64,000 bases of DNA from Anseranas semipalmata. Its lineage: Eukaryota; Chordata; Aves; Anseriformes; Anseranatidae. Positions within the stretch are counted from its first letter, which is position 1; every line of letters begins with the position of its first letter. Below, piece by piece: positions 37,901-50,977 of the stretch. Made by a program: the position numbers and the translations under genes. Location: contig VXAA01005178.1 of assembly GCA_013399115.1 (NCBI GenBank), positions 184,491-248,490 on the forward strand, in the 5' to 3' direction. Under the pieces are notes generated by a model, which did not search any database, was not told where the DNA came from, and saw nothing but the letters and a program-made list of their open reading frames with translations.

Positions 37901-39621
37901 AAGAAAACAGGATCACCAACCCCAAGTTATTAAGCACAAGAAGCTCCATTTAAAGCACAGTCAAAGCAGAGGTGCGCATGAATATGGACATAAAGACGGG
38001 TCTCTCGATCTCAATTCCTCTGAACCGCCTTTGAACTGAAGAGGAAGTGCTCGTGGCGATGCAGGATGCAAAGCTGATTATGCTTTTCTCTGTAAGAAAA
38101 CATATGTAGCCAAGGAACACATGACGATGCCGAAAGACTACAAGGAGACTAAAATTCAGCGCTTTGTCTTCATCAGCAGTTCCACAAAGTACTCTTTTTT
38201 TTTTTCCCTCCATCCTAGTTTCTGTTCGAGGACCTCAGAAAACACGTTAGAGATGATTAAAAAAAAAAACACACCCAACATCCTGAGAGCAGGGGTAGGG
38301 GAACCGAGGTGCAGCGTCTGTTCCTGCTCAGCCGCGTGAAGGGGGCTGGAGCAAAGCCGCAGTGCAAAGCGCTCGGGAAGCAGCCCCACTGCAAACTCCT
38401 CTTAATGCATTCCCAGCTCCGTCCTCTCCTTGTTTCATCCCGTCTTTCACAAACTCTTGAACCTGCACAGAGAACATCTTTCCTCCTCTGCTTTCTTGCA
38501 TTCTCCATTAATACTCAAACTATTTCAATTGCCTTTCGGATTCCCTAATTTTCATTTTAAGCACGCGAAGCCCTCGCTATGGCAAGCACCCGCTGCGGTA
38601 CGCCCGTTCCTCTGCCGCTGAGGCTGAGACCTAAATGTGGTGCCGGGCACCTGGGAGCAGGCACGGGCTCACAGGGCCGATGATGGGGACAGGGGGCCAG
38701 CAGCAGCTGTCAGAGCATCGCTGGGCCAGGTGCTGCTCCGGCCCAGGGAAGGGCCACGTTTCCCCTCTTGCAGGGAGACGCACGCGCCTTGCACGCAGCT
38801 CAGAGGTGTTTCAATGGCAGCAAAACAAACTGTAGCCTAATTTTTCTTCTGAGGTTTCGTCGCTCCCATGGGATTTTCTTGCAAGACGTCCTGTCCTAGC
38901 CCCGAGGGGATGGCTTGTCAAGCACAGCTTCATCACAACTCGTAAGGACAGCAAGAACAGATCAAGAGCAGCTGCTCGGTTTAAATTGCCAATATGTTTC
39001 CAATGACCGGTGCCCACCAGCACGGTCCCGCTTCGGGAAGACTTTTATTAGACACATGCCTAAAAGCCACTGACCTGAATGAGATGCAAGCTTGTTCTAA
39101 ATCAAGGCCTGAAAGACAGGATTTTTTTTTCCTCCTTTAAACACTGAAACCTAAGACTGTAGCCCAGTACATGGAAACATCCCTCTCCCGCTGTTCCATC
39201 AGCTCATGAATCTCGTGGAGAGGACATCAGTTACAGGTTGCTGCAACTGTGGAAGAAGCTGAGCCTTCCATTTATCTTTCCACAGCACATATTAATGACT
39301 AAGACTTATGGTGTTTCCTTGCTATCAGATTTAGAAAAGTTTGGGAAGCTTGTGGCGTATGATGGACTCTGAAATGTTTTCCTTGGACTGAGTATCAGGT
39401 TGCATTTTGATTAGGAGAAACATATACCGGTAGAAGTCAGGCAATGATGAATTAACAATTTCCTATCACTTCCTCAAACTTGCTATTCATTTTAGGTGGA
39501 ACAAATTTGTGTCAATTGAATGATTCCTTAGAGGCATTGATTTATTTGGACTTTAAAAGTATAGCAAAGCATTCAAAGAGTTTTAATCAGAAAGAGTATA
39601 ACTTTGATTAACTCCAGGACT

Positions 39622-39668
39622 TAAAAAAAATAAATAAATAAAAATAAAAAAGAAAGAAAAGAAAAAAG
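39622..39668 (+). repeat. A-rich (AAAT/AAAG)n tract
   Basis: A-only background with regularly spaced T or G, giving TAAATAAATAAAAATAAA and then GAAAGAAAAG. Confidence 0.9.
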
Positions 39669-41916
39669 GACCACCTGTAACAAAAGCTGTGGCAATTTCC
39701 AAAAAAAATCTCTCTTTATATCAGCACAGTTTAGACCGAGGCACATTCTTAAGCCAGGAGAGCACTCTTTGGGTTTCTACCACACAAAACTACCACCAAC
39801 CAGCCCCCTGCTGTCATTTGCCGGTGGGTATTGCTAATTAAAATAGGGGCCAATATTGGACCCCAGCCATGCCGAAGCAGGGAAGCTTAAGACAAAAACC
39901 GAGTTGCACACCGGAACACGAGCTTGTTTCCCCAGCAGTTGTTACCCTCTTGAGAAGGCTTTGGAAAACACAGCTTACAACAAACCCCAGCCCTCCAAGG
40001 GGACAGACAGTCGCCCTGTATTTAGGCTGCAGAACCAAGCAGTACGAGGCACAGGGTGCCCAAGCAGCACCCGTCAGACCCGAGCCTCAGCATCCGCACA
40101 CGCAGAGCTCCGCAGGTTTTCCCCCAGACAGCGTGAAAGCTGCCCGGGCATCCTGCAGGAACTCAAGGTTGAGATTAATGCTGTTTGCCTTTGTTCCCCG
40201 TACGCTGCCGGAAAACGGGTATGCGAGAACGTAGATTTACATGAGGAAAGGGGTTGTGGATCTTTTAGATTTAAGCAAAGAATTGAATCATGTGCGGTAA
40301 TTACAGCCTTTGCAGGCAGCAAAGGCTTCAGTCAAGTTCACACTCCTTTAATTAAAAAAGGCTATATCTTCTTCCATGTTAAATATCCTCATATAAATAA
40401 TGAACTTTCAATACACACGGCCCAATAAATACTGCCTCAGGACTGCGTATTTATTATCCTCAATAAATAAAGCCATAATTTCAACTACTAACTAGTTATG
40501 AATAGCAGTTTACAACAACAAAACAACCAGCTGCTGGTATTCAAATGCAAAGTGAAAATGGCATTTCAAGTTCTGAAATTGTTTTAAATTATCACTAACA
40601 GCAGCCATCCTCCTCCAGTCATCAGCCTGCTGTCCCGGAGACTCCTACCTCTCTGGAAAACTGGGGGAAAACCCCACTTTTGGGTTCAAGCTAACAGAAG
40701 CAGGCGATGGATGGCCAGAGCACGGCCACTTTGGCTTTGTTGGTGGAGGAAGCTCCTCTCATTAGATAGCTGGCTGGGTCTGCACATTGCTGGGAGACAA
40801 ATATATGGACTTTTGCTCATAGGTCACTAGTTCAGACCTGCTGGGGATGAATAATGCCAAGCTAATTGATCTCAGGTGGCCGTTTGGTGGTCTCCATGAA
40901 ATGAATCTGGTGGTCTCGGCTCATTTCCCCAGGGGTCAGGCATCCTCGTTGTGGGAAGCTGGCACCATGCAGCTTCTCGGCCAGGATGGGGGCTGGAAGG
41001 GGCCTGAGAAACGCCCTCGACAGCCCGAGCTGGGAAGCTGGCTCTTGCCGAGGAACTTCACAGCAGCCCCGGACAGACAGACAGCCTCTTCCCGACCCGT
41101 CCCTCGGCTCTTGGCAGAGCAGAGGGAGGTTTGCTAACTCCCTTTGCGATCAGGGGAACATGATGCCTGTGCCTAATTGGAGCAACGCTGGTGATGGTCT
41201 CTTCTAATCAGAAACGACTGTTTGCATTACGGCTCTCTAATAATGTATCCCCTGTCCTTGGAACATACGAAGAAAAATATGACCCTTTGCAACTCATCTG
41301 CTGGCTAAAATTAGTGATTTCTAGTGGTAATGCATTTCTTAAATTATGTCAAGTGGGGCAGAAAGAGCCTCAAAAATACTTCTCTCAGGAGGGTCATTTA
41401 TTCTGACAGCAATGCTAAAGCAATAGATCTTTCTGTCAAGGCTCTGGGCCTCAGAAGAATTTCCAGATACAGCATTGCTATTTTATTTCTTTCGCTTAAA
41501 CACCATTAATTGCCTCCACAGCTCTCTTCTCTGCAAACAATTGTCTGGGGTCAGACCGGAGGGCTGTTTCCACTCCTGCTACGCACAAAAAGGACGGGCT
41601 CATTACGGAGCCTGGCTGCAGGAGACGCAGACGGACAGATCCTGCTCTCCCACGGCTTCATCCTGCACGAGCTGTTTTCATACCCAAGTTGCTCAACAGG
41701 TTTGCTCCCGATTTGCAGGGCCAGGCAGATCTCACCCCTCCGACAGAGCAAGGTGGAAGCAGAGGCCCCAGCTCCGCGGTGCCGCCCGATGGGTGCTGGC
41801 GTGGGGGGCTTGGGTGCACCCCGGTTTTGCAGCCGGGCTCCCCCGCTTGCAGGGAGGAGCGGCCGCAGGTGAATTGGGAGGTGTGGGCACAGCATCAGCC
41901 CCACGGGCACCTGGCA

Positions 41917-41958
41917 GGCACAGGGATGGGGACACCCGGCACAGGGATGGGGACACCC
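41917..41958 (+). repeat. Perfect 21-bp tandem duplication
   Basis: Two identical 21-bp copies, 41917-41937 and 41938-41958, each beginning GGCACAGGGATGG. The absence of differences suggests a recent duplication. Confidence 0.95.
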
Positions 41959-44900
41959 GCACACAACAACCACCAGCACAGAACAACGACCGGTTCATTA
42001 GCGGTGGGAAACTACACGGGGGCGCGTGGAGGGAAAGTGCTGGAGAACCAGAAAGTGCTGTATTTGCATGCATAATGGCCATGTTTGCTTCTCCCTCCCC
42101 AACTCCCCCTCACCGTCCCCTCCCTGCCTTTGCTGCCATAAATTAGGGAGCCGGCGCGAGGTGCGCTGCTGATTTGGTTGAGGCAGGGCGTAGCCGCGGC
42201 ATGCAAATGGGCTCCTGCTTCCTGCTCTGCCCCGCGGGAGCCCTCGCACCCAGTGCCAGCCACCCCGATCCCTCGCACCCGTCCCAGGGGCTGTCTGCAG
42301 CACCCAGGGCGTTTAACAGCACGAAGGTGTCTGCTCCGAGGTCTCCTTCCTCGCTGCTCACCCATTTAGGTGTGGGGTGACTCCTGGGAGCCCCAGCTTC
42401 TTCATTCCAGGAGATGCTCCTCCTGCTTTAACATCTCCCCCCTGCTTCGATACCCAGCAAGAGGAACACCCTGCAGGAAGCCGCGTCACCCCACTGCTTC
42501 GTATTTACCTGCTTTGCCCCATTTCTTTCCTTTCTGTAGGGAGGAGGTGCTCAAGCAGCTCCTCAGCCCGAAATCAGGTGCGCGAGCCCTTCCTCTTAGA
42601 AGCATCACAGGTACCTCCAACAGACACCAATTAGCAGCTTTTCACCCCCCAAAAAAGACCAAAGGCCCTCATTTAGGGCATGGGTACAGCCATAGGCAGA
42701 AGCCCAGCCTGGCTGCAGACTTTTATAGCCCTGCAGGTGATTGTCTGAGGGTCCTCAGCTGTGGGGCTCTGCCCCTTCCCGCAGGTGGTGGGGATGAGCC
42801 CTTCCCCATGCCACACCAGGGGGGACACGACTGCCCCTGGCGCCAAACCCATGGGGCATCCTCCTGTCATCTGCCCACCTTCCTGGCCCCAAAGGGACCC
42901 CAGCCCCCTGCCGCATCTCGCCACCTCGTTGGCTTTGGCCACAGCTGCCCCATCTGTGAAATGGAGCAGTTCTCACCGGTGTTAACGTTCTGTGTGTTCA
43001 TCCGCTCCTCGCAACCCGGCCACAAAAAAAAAAAAGCCAGTTTCCCTGGGAAACCGTGACTTTGCTCCCGGAAAGCAAGCACATTAGTACAAAAGGAGGA
43101 CGAGCAGCATCTATTGAGGTGGCCACGGCCAAAAGTACATCCGTGAGGGGTCCCAGGAGAAAGGTGCTGGGCAGGCGCTGGCTGTGCAGCAGGGATGCGG
43201 GTGCCTACGAGCTGCAGGCCAGGACTGCGAGCTCCCTTTTTACATTAAATAGAAGGAAAAACAAAACAAAACAACAAAAACCCTCCGTGCAAAGCTGCCC
43301 GGGCCGAGTCTCGGCAGGAGCAAACAGCTCTGCCCTTTGCTCCAGCACCCTCGCCCAGACTCCCGGCGCGGGCTGGCCGCGGGGCCGGCTGCTGAGCGCG
43401 GCGTGCCTTTGCAGGCTCGGCAGCCGGGTTTTAGCCTCGGATAAAGATCGATTGCTATTTTATATCAACCCCCTCCAGGCTGCAGCTCGCTCCTTTATTA
43501 CACACCGTGCATTCACCTTCCTTGCATGCCTAGGTGCATTTTCATGCTGGGGAGCAAGCCAGAGGGTAAGGTGAGCAGCCTTCAGCCCCCGCCGATGCCT
43601 CCCAAACCCCTTTGCACGTGGGGTGTGAATGCAGCCACAGCACCAGCCTGCCGGGCAGCCGGCAGCAACGCCTGCTTGCTTAGTGCCAATTGCAATTAAA
43701 ATACTAACGGCAGCAGCCGCCTCTTCCCCGGGAGATGCCCTGCTCATCCCGCGGTGCCGTTGCACGCTCACAGAGGGGCAGCGCTGGACACTTGGGTGCA
43801 GGGACGCGAGGGGTGCACGTCGAGCAGCTTTTGCAGCCCTTTAGAGGATGTCTGAAGAAACCTAAAAATACGAGTGTGTGACTTGGAAGAAGACGCCGGG
43901 TTGCATCACAGGCCAGGCCAGCTATGTCTTGTGAAACTGTGCAGTGATTAAAACAACAGACGTGTTTTGGTTTGTCCTTTTTTTTTTTTTTTGTAAAAAA
44001 AAAAAAGCGCTTCAGATCTCTCATTGAGGAAAGCTGGGAGATGACTCATCCCTCATCTTTCAGACCCAGGGGGAAAAAGAAAGAAAGAAAAAAAACAAAC
44101 CGAGCAACAAAACCCATTTTCTAACCAAACGTTCCATCCATTCGCTGTCTGGGCGTCTCAGTGCCCCGGACCCGGGGAGCTGCACCCACTGCCCCGGATC
44201 TGCCCCGGGAAGCAGAGACGAGGTGGATTCAGGTTTTGTTTGAAGCTCTCGGGGAGGCGAGAGCATGAGTAAACACGTCCCGCGGTTGTTTGTGAAGTGC
44301 CCCAGAGCACCGTGTAGGCTCAGATGGCGCAGCCCTGGGGCTGGGAGCGCGGGGGGGACCCCAAAATCGGCATCCGCGGATGCGTGCACGGAAAGACGAG
44401 CAGAGGAAAGCTGCCGTGCCTCCAAAGCCTCTGGGAGGCTTCTGAGCATCCCAGAGCAGTAATCTAATAGAAAATTACAGGAATTACCTCCAGTAATGGG
44501 TTGATCTTGGTGCTGACTTTGCTCTGTATTAAGCAGGCCAAAGCCTGCTCTTAATAGATTACTGCTTAATAAAGCAACAAAATGTATTTTCTCCATAGAT
44601 TTTTGTTGTCGTTGACTCCCGACGGCGTTCCTGGAGGGAGCGGGGCCGGGAGGGAGCCCCGGAGCCATCCCTGAGCCTGCATTGGCAGGGACCTGGGGAG
44701 AAGGGCGATGCTCGAGGGCCTCTGGGGACTTTTTAGCCCTTTTTACCCCTTTTTAGTCCCTTTTCAGCATCAATGCCTTGGTGCCAGCAGACCCCGAATG
44801 GCAGGTTTAGTAACTTTCCACAGGGCCTTAAGAATTCAATTTTGCTTTTAAATCCGCTGCCTCCAGGCAAGATGTAGCAAGTTTTGATGCGCGCGGTGCC

Positions 44901-47900
44901 TCTTTGTCTGTGCAGTGGTCTCATGCATAACAAGGAGGAGAAAAACAAAACTCTATCTATATAAAGGATGCCATTGTGTAAAATTATTAAGTAAACAGGG
45001 CGGCTGGGGCTGTGTTTACCCACACCCACACACTGCCATCGCCTGGGTTGTGCTATTATTTTTACCCCCCCCTCCTTGTTTTCCAGAGACGTTGTTTGCC
45101 AGCCCCGCGTTGCTTTTTGGTGCCGCGCAGGGAGGTTTTGGCACGAGCTACCCAGCTCGCTTCTCTCTTTACCGATAAACAGCAGCGGGTGCCTTTTAAT
45201 TAACATCCCCATTCAAGGCAACATATTATTTTCATTAAAATCAGTAAATAGTCTCTGCTTGGACTTTCCTATGCGTTGTACTGGGAGAAAACAAGCGCTG
45301 CTCCTGCCATCTGGCTCCCACACCTCCTCGGTGCGATGCCCGCGCCCCGGGGCCGTACCTGTGCGGGATGCGGTGCGGGTCGGGCGCTCGGGGATGGAGC
45401 CCCCCGCATCCCCAGCCCGCCTGGGGTGCATTCACCTGCACGGCGGTTCCCTGCTTGCAGCTCCAGGTATTGATAACAGCTGAGAATGAAGGGCTGTGCT
45501 CTCCAAGAGGGTTTTATTTACATCGGAGATGTTATATACGTTATGGACACCCGCAGCACATGCTGCAGCAGAGCATCCCTGCCAGCGCTCTGCCCTGCAA
45601 ACACCTCCTCGTCCCTTCCTGCATCCTCGCCCTGTCCCAGCCCTCTTTGCTGCCGCACCACAGCCCCGGTGAAAGATGTGCCCCCCCTGCACCCTCCACA
45701 GCGCAGATGTTTCGGAGAGGGCCCCGAAACTTGCCCTGCAAAAGGCAGGTGCGGGGCCATGGCCGTGGTAAGAGAGGGGTGCCGGGTGCAGGGCTGCACG
45801 TGGGTACACACGGGCGGGCGCGGGTGTTCCCGCTTCTCCCCGCACCATCAGCTTGCACCCACAAAGGTGCTCATCCTCAGAAGGGCCCAATCCCCAGGAC
45901 CGCTCGCCTTCCCTACAGCGCTGCCCTGAGCCCACGGCACGTCCTTGTGCCCGCTTCGGTGCGGCTTTAGCGCCCAGATGCACGCAGCCGGAGAGAGGCA
46001 GCTTTGTTGCAGCGGGTTTGGCAACTGCTTTGATCCCGATGAGTTTTCCAGGAGGCCGGGTGAATGGGATGTTTGTCTCCCGGTTCTTCACAGTTTATCC
46101 AGCGAGGTTTATTCTCAGGGAGCGGCCAGGGCTTGCGCTGCCCGAGCCAGCTCTGAGGGATGCAGTTCCCGGTGACAAAATAAATCCAGGACTTGAACGC
46201 CGTCCGAGCGCACCGCGGCACCGCTGGACTCCACCCAGTGCAGAATTTTCCTCCACCTTGGGGCTTTATTGCAAATCTACGACAAAGCCGGGATTTGTCA
46301 GACAATTAGTTTTAATTCCAGTATCAAAAAAAAGGAAAAAAAAAAAAAACCACCAACCCCCCTGAGCCCTGAGCCAATCTCCAGGGCGGTCCCGGAGCCG
46401 TGCAGATGTTGATTTAATGAACCCAGGCTCCGAAGCCTGGTGAGTGGCACTTATTCGGTGAAGGAGGTGGCCTGCCCTCGTGGAGCTACACCTCCTGCTT
46501 GGTGGCCGGGGCACGGCGAAAGCCCTCGGCCCTTCTCCACTGCTGCCCGTGCAAGCGTTCCCACCAGCGGTGACGTTTGCCCCATAGGGCTGATCTCTCT
46601 GGCAGCGGTCTGCCCAGGTCGCAGCCCAAAGCCGAGCACTTTTTTGGTTTAATACACTGACCGTATTGCAGCCTGAGCCCGGCAGCTCTGGAACCCGCCT
46701 CTCCGCCCTTCCCTCGGACCTTGCTTCTCGGGCAGCGCGAGGAGCAGCTGAAGCGGCATTTCCCACCGCGCCGCTGTCCCCTGGGAGCCAGCGCCCAGCC
46801 CCGGCATGGGGACCCGGCCTGGAGCACGTGGGAGCGCTGCTGGGGACCCAGCTCCCGCTTCCCGCTGGCTGCGGAGCCGACGCTTTACATAGCAGCAAAA
46901 CAAACTTTATCTGATGTTCAAAACAAAATCTGGAGTTCATTAGAGGAGAAATCCGCAGATTGGGAAGCAGGCACTTCTGAGGGATCGCACAAAGGCACTT
47001 CGTGTGGGTGTTAGCTAAGTTTTCTCTGTGGCCCGAATTATGAGAGGCTCCAGATGCGCTCGCAGGCTCCTCCGCGCCCCGCGTACGCTGAGCACGAGCC
47101 GGGCTCCGCGCATTGGCTCGCCGCCGGCATCACAGCCAGGGCTCCTGGAGCCTGGGGCCGTCAGCGGGGCCTGGGCTTCCCACCGGGAGCCGGGGCTCCA
47201 GGAGCAGAGACGGCCCTTGAATGTTGGAGGGACCTCAGGGCACGATGCCGTCACCCTGGCCCTTGGGCTGTCGGGGGAGCCACGGGGTCCCCGCGCGCCC
47301 AACGATGCTCGCGTAACGAGGGCCGAGCACATCCCCGCGTTGCCAGCAGGTTGAGTTACGAGCGACGTAGCGATGCTGGGAAAGAGCTTCTGGTGAGCGC
47401 AGCCCCACCAGATCCGTCCAAACACAACACATGTGATGGATTAAAAATAAAAATGCCATTAAATGCTTCCAGGATGTGAAATTTAACAAAAGGACCGTTG
47501 TGCGCAAGGCGGAGGGGAAACGCCGGAGTGGAGAGCGGGAGCGCGCTCAGCCAGGCGTCTCTGGAAGGACCACCTCGGATTCATTCCATCCCACCGCTCT
47601 CGGCCGGCGCCCGCGGGTTTCGCGTGGTGTCAAAAACGGGAAATCAGCTTTCTATCGATCGCCGTTTGTCTTAACGTATTCTCGCAAGCGCTCATTAAAT
47701 TTTCATTCAATTATCCCGGGCCGTGTGGCGTTGGTTTCTTTTTCGCCCCCATCCTTTTCAGTGGGAATACGCGCTAATGGCCGCATCCCTCTCGCGGAGG
47801 CAGGCAGCTGAGCGCGGCCGATTTCGTCTTAATACCAGAGGAGGGGAGGGACGGGATGGGAAGGCTGCGGAGTGGGGTGTCTGCTGCTGCAGTGACCCCT

Positions 47901-48059
47901 CCGAACGCGCCCGGCGGCTGGAGCTCTCCCCGTGCCATTAGCGCTCGATATGTCAGGCATGGAAGTACCAGCCGGAGGAAAACATCATCATTAACCAGGA
48001 CACTCGCACACTGCAAGGGGAGGCACATTTGTATTCTGACAGGGGATTAGCTAGGCAGC

Positions 48060-48093
48060 AATAATAATAGCAGGGGTAATAATAATAATAATA
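48060..48093 (+). repeat. (AAT)n microsatellite, interrupted
   Basis: Two AAT/TAA runs separated by a short GCAGGGG interruption. Confidence 0.9.
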
Positions 48094-50977
48094 AATCATT
48101 ATCGCTTGGCATTTCTGTCTGGAGTGGGACCCAAGGGTGTGAGGCGGCTCCGGCGGAGTTGAAAGAGCGAGCAGCGGACAGGAGCATCGGTGGGAGAGGA
48201 TGGGCTTGCAGGGTGGCTTGGGGCAGGTCCCGGCCTCAGTTTCCCCATCTGCAAAGCCAGCAGGGGTCCTTGGCAGGTCTGCCTGCTCAGCCTCATGGGA
48301 ATATGTGTCACAAGGCTTGTGACAACAGCTCCCGCATCTGCAGTGCTGACAAGCCAAAATCTGTTCCAGACCCAGCTCCGAACACCGCCTGCTGGACCCG
48401 TCTGTAAGGCCCACGCGTCCCAGCTGCACACGTTGCTCCTATCCGCAGCTTGCTCCTGGGGGCAGCGCCCGCAGGGTGCTGCTGCGCGCAGCGTTTGCGA
48501 ACGCGCGAGCAAGTGGTCAGTCTCGGGAAGACCCGCGGGCTGTTATTGCTGGTTGGGTCGTGCGGGGCTCTGGGCACGCTGCAGGATAGGGGCGCGAAAT
48601 GGTGCCCCTTTGGCCTTCCTTACACCCGCCCGCATGGCACCAGGCATTACGCCCCGGCCCTGGGAGCCAGCGGGTGGCACGCTGCGGCATTTTAAAGTGA
48701 AAAGAACGAATTTTGTGCAACCCCTCGAGCCGTTCCACTCTGCAATGCTGCAGCCCTCGGTAAAAGTGTGCCTTGGAAAGGAGGGAAGGGGCAGAGGGAG
48801 GAATTCAGCCCACGCTCAACGCGAGCGAGCTCGTTAGCGGGGCTAAGAGCTCTTTTCCTGAGTGCTTGCGGTAAGCTCCATTACCGCCCTGCTCTGCACC
48901 TTCGCGAAGACACGCGCCTTAATGCGAAATTGTAGCTGTCTTCCATAATGCAATTATTCTGCAATAATCCTGAAATGGAATATAATTAGGAAGTGTTGGG
49001 GGGGGGGGATAGCGGGTGATTGCAGTGGGTGGCTGCACTGCTCAGGATGCTGCGGCGGGGCTGGATGCGGCCCCAGCCAGAGCCTGTGCTCTGCCCGCAG
49101 AGCTGTCTGACTCTTTCACCTTCAAAATGAGTAAATAGGAGGTGTTTTTTGTTAGTTTGTTTGTTTCCTTTTCCTTTTATCTTGAAAAATAATTGGGCTG
49201 AGAAGGGCTTGGGAAGAGCTCACCAGCTTTAAGCAGCTGCAGAGCCCCGTTTCGCCGGGCGGGCGCCGCGGCTGGGCTCGCTGCATCCCTCCCCGCGGCC
49301 CGCGGCGGCGCTGGGGGTTCACCCATTTCTGGGAACTCTCAGCCGTGGGAAAAAATAAATAAATTAGCAGTCCTCCGAGTGACTCACGGGGGAGATAATT
49401 GGCTATGGCGCTTAGTTTGCTTCCTACTGATGGCTAACAAAGCCTTCGTCTGCCCTGCCTGGAGATGCTGAGGCTTTCTCCGTCCCCTCGGTGCTGACTT
49501 CTCCCCTCCTGGGATGTGCTCCTGTCGCTGCATCAGCTCCGAAATCCCCGCTAGGGGCGAGGGCAGTGCTCCGTTCCACTTGGAGGAGCTGAGACCCAGC
49601 TCGTTCGGGTCATTTTCTGCAGGAAAAGGGCCAAGAACCCCCCCAGACCTCATGAGCATCCAAGCACATCCGCGCACCGCTCCCCCTGAGGCTGTCTGGC
49701 GGCTGCCCCCAGCACCCTGCCGCTACTACAAGCCCTTTGCTGGATCAGACCTAACCCAGGCCTGTAAATTCCTTCAGCGTGAGCCGGGCTCATTAGTGCA
49801 GCTCAATTAATACGTCCTGCCCTTCTGGCCAGCGGTGTTGGGTTTCCCCTCCCTCCTCCGTCCATTTATTGCGTTTAAGCACACATCCTGCTTAAGTGAA
49901 GGATGCGGGACCCCAGCACCCTGGTTTTGCAGGATGAGGCCCTCCCCGTGCAGCTGCTGGGGCACTCAGCGCCCATCTCCGTACAGCAAATCTCCTTTGC
50001 CAGGGCGGGAGTATGAGAAAATAAGAAATCCCCGTCCCACCCCCCTTTGCTGCGATGGAGAACACCCCGGTGAGGGAGCTGGGAGCTTTTAATAGAAAAC
50101 CCCGAGTTTAAATTGGCACGGCCAGAGCGGTGCTTAAAGCCACGCTGTGCCGAACGTTTATTTAACGACAAAATAAAATAAAATAAAACAACAATGAAAA
50201 TATTGTATGTGCAAAATGGAGCGGGGCTGCTCCAGCAACGCTCCCGCCTCCGGTCGCAGCTTGGGGGCTCGGAGGAGGCTCCGTGTTTAATGCTTGAATC
50301 ACATTTCTGTGCTGGCGGCTGGTTTAGGGGCGATTTCTCAGCCCCCCCCAAAAAAGAAGTGAAGGGGACAGCCCGGGGAAAGGGGGGAATTGTGGCCGTG
50401 CTTCGGCAGCACGAGGTCTCCTCGCTGCTGGAAACGCGGGTGCCGCGGGCCTGCCCTCCCCGCTTTGAAGGAGCCTTCAAAGGGATTTATTTTGGAAAAC
50501 GGGCTGTAATTACCTGGGTAGGGTCAGAATTATTTCCTACCCCCCCCAGCCCTGCCCGGAGGTCTCCATCCCAAATATTTACCATCCAGCCGCTTTCTGC
50601 TAGCGAATTCCTTCGGAAATCTCCCCTGTAATTTGTGGCGGGCAAACCTTGGTTGAGTTTGAGGATTTCGCGCATTTTTGTCGCACGTTTTTTTGGGGGG
50701 GGGGTGTGGGGGGTGGGACACGGACGCTTTGTGTGGCCTGGCCACCCCTGGGCTTTTTTTTTATTTATTTCTTGTAATTTTGGGGAGATTTTATTTTAGG
50801 CGATGGCAGTGTCAGGGGCTGGTTGTGCTCCCCGAAGCGATGCCAGCTGGGGGCTGCAACCCCCTAGGGCCCCCCGAGGGGACACCCCAGCCTTGTGGGG
50901 GGATCCGAGGGGTGCTTGCGGCGGGGGTGTTTCCACAAAATATGTGTTATAAATCCACCTCCCGCCTCACCTTGCAA

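Larger units (their letters stand above)
26641..39000. other. Intergenic DNA upstream of CBFB, AT-rich part; no gene seen
   Basis: Mostly AT-rich single-copy DNA without recognisable exons on either strand. The longest frames (28980-29411, 143 codons; 33450-34055, 201 codons; 37367-37933, 188 codons, all +) have no familiar motif, and no homologous exon flanks them. One minus-strand frame ends at a textbook splice donor at 28481 (see findings). Poly-T at 27792 and a purine tract near 34890 are the main repeats. A distant, unrecognised non-coding RNA cannot be excluded. Confidence 0.6.
39001..50977. other. Intergenic DNA, GC-rich with AT-rich islands; no gene seen
   Basis: Base composition rises in GC and CpG from about 39-40 kb. 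Against this, AT-rich blocks stand out at 39290-39620, 40160-40600, 41170-41520, 44455-44625, 45180-45290, 47420-47720 and 48900-49000, rich in TAAT/ATTA, TTTAT and CTTTG words. That contrast is typical of conserved non-coding elements near developmental genes, but conservation cannot be tested here. Open frames of 100-230 codons on both strands (for example 42370-43059 + and 46266-46940 -) overlap each other and reflect few stop codons in GC-rich DNA. Confidence 0.55.

Noticed and set aside
42370..43059. 229-codon + frame and similar long frames at 41475-42146, 44060-44668, 45432-46091, 46266-46940 and 48190-48837
   Set aside because: GC-rich DNA has few stops. Frames overlap on both strands, with Pro/Arg/Ala/Gly bias and no domain.
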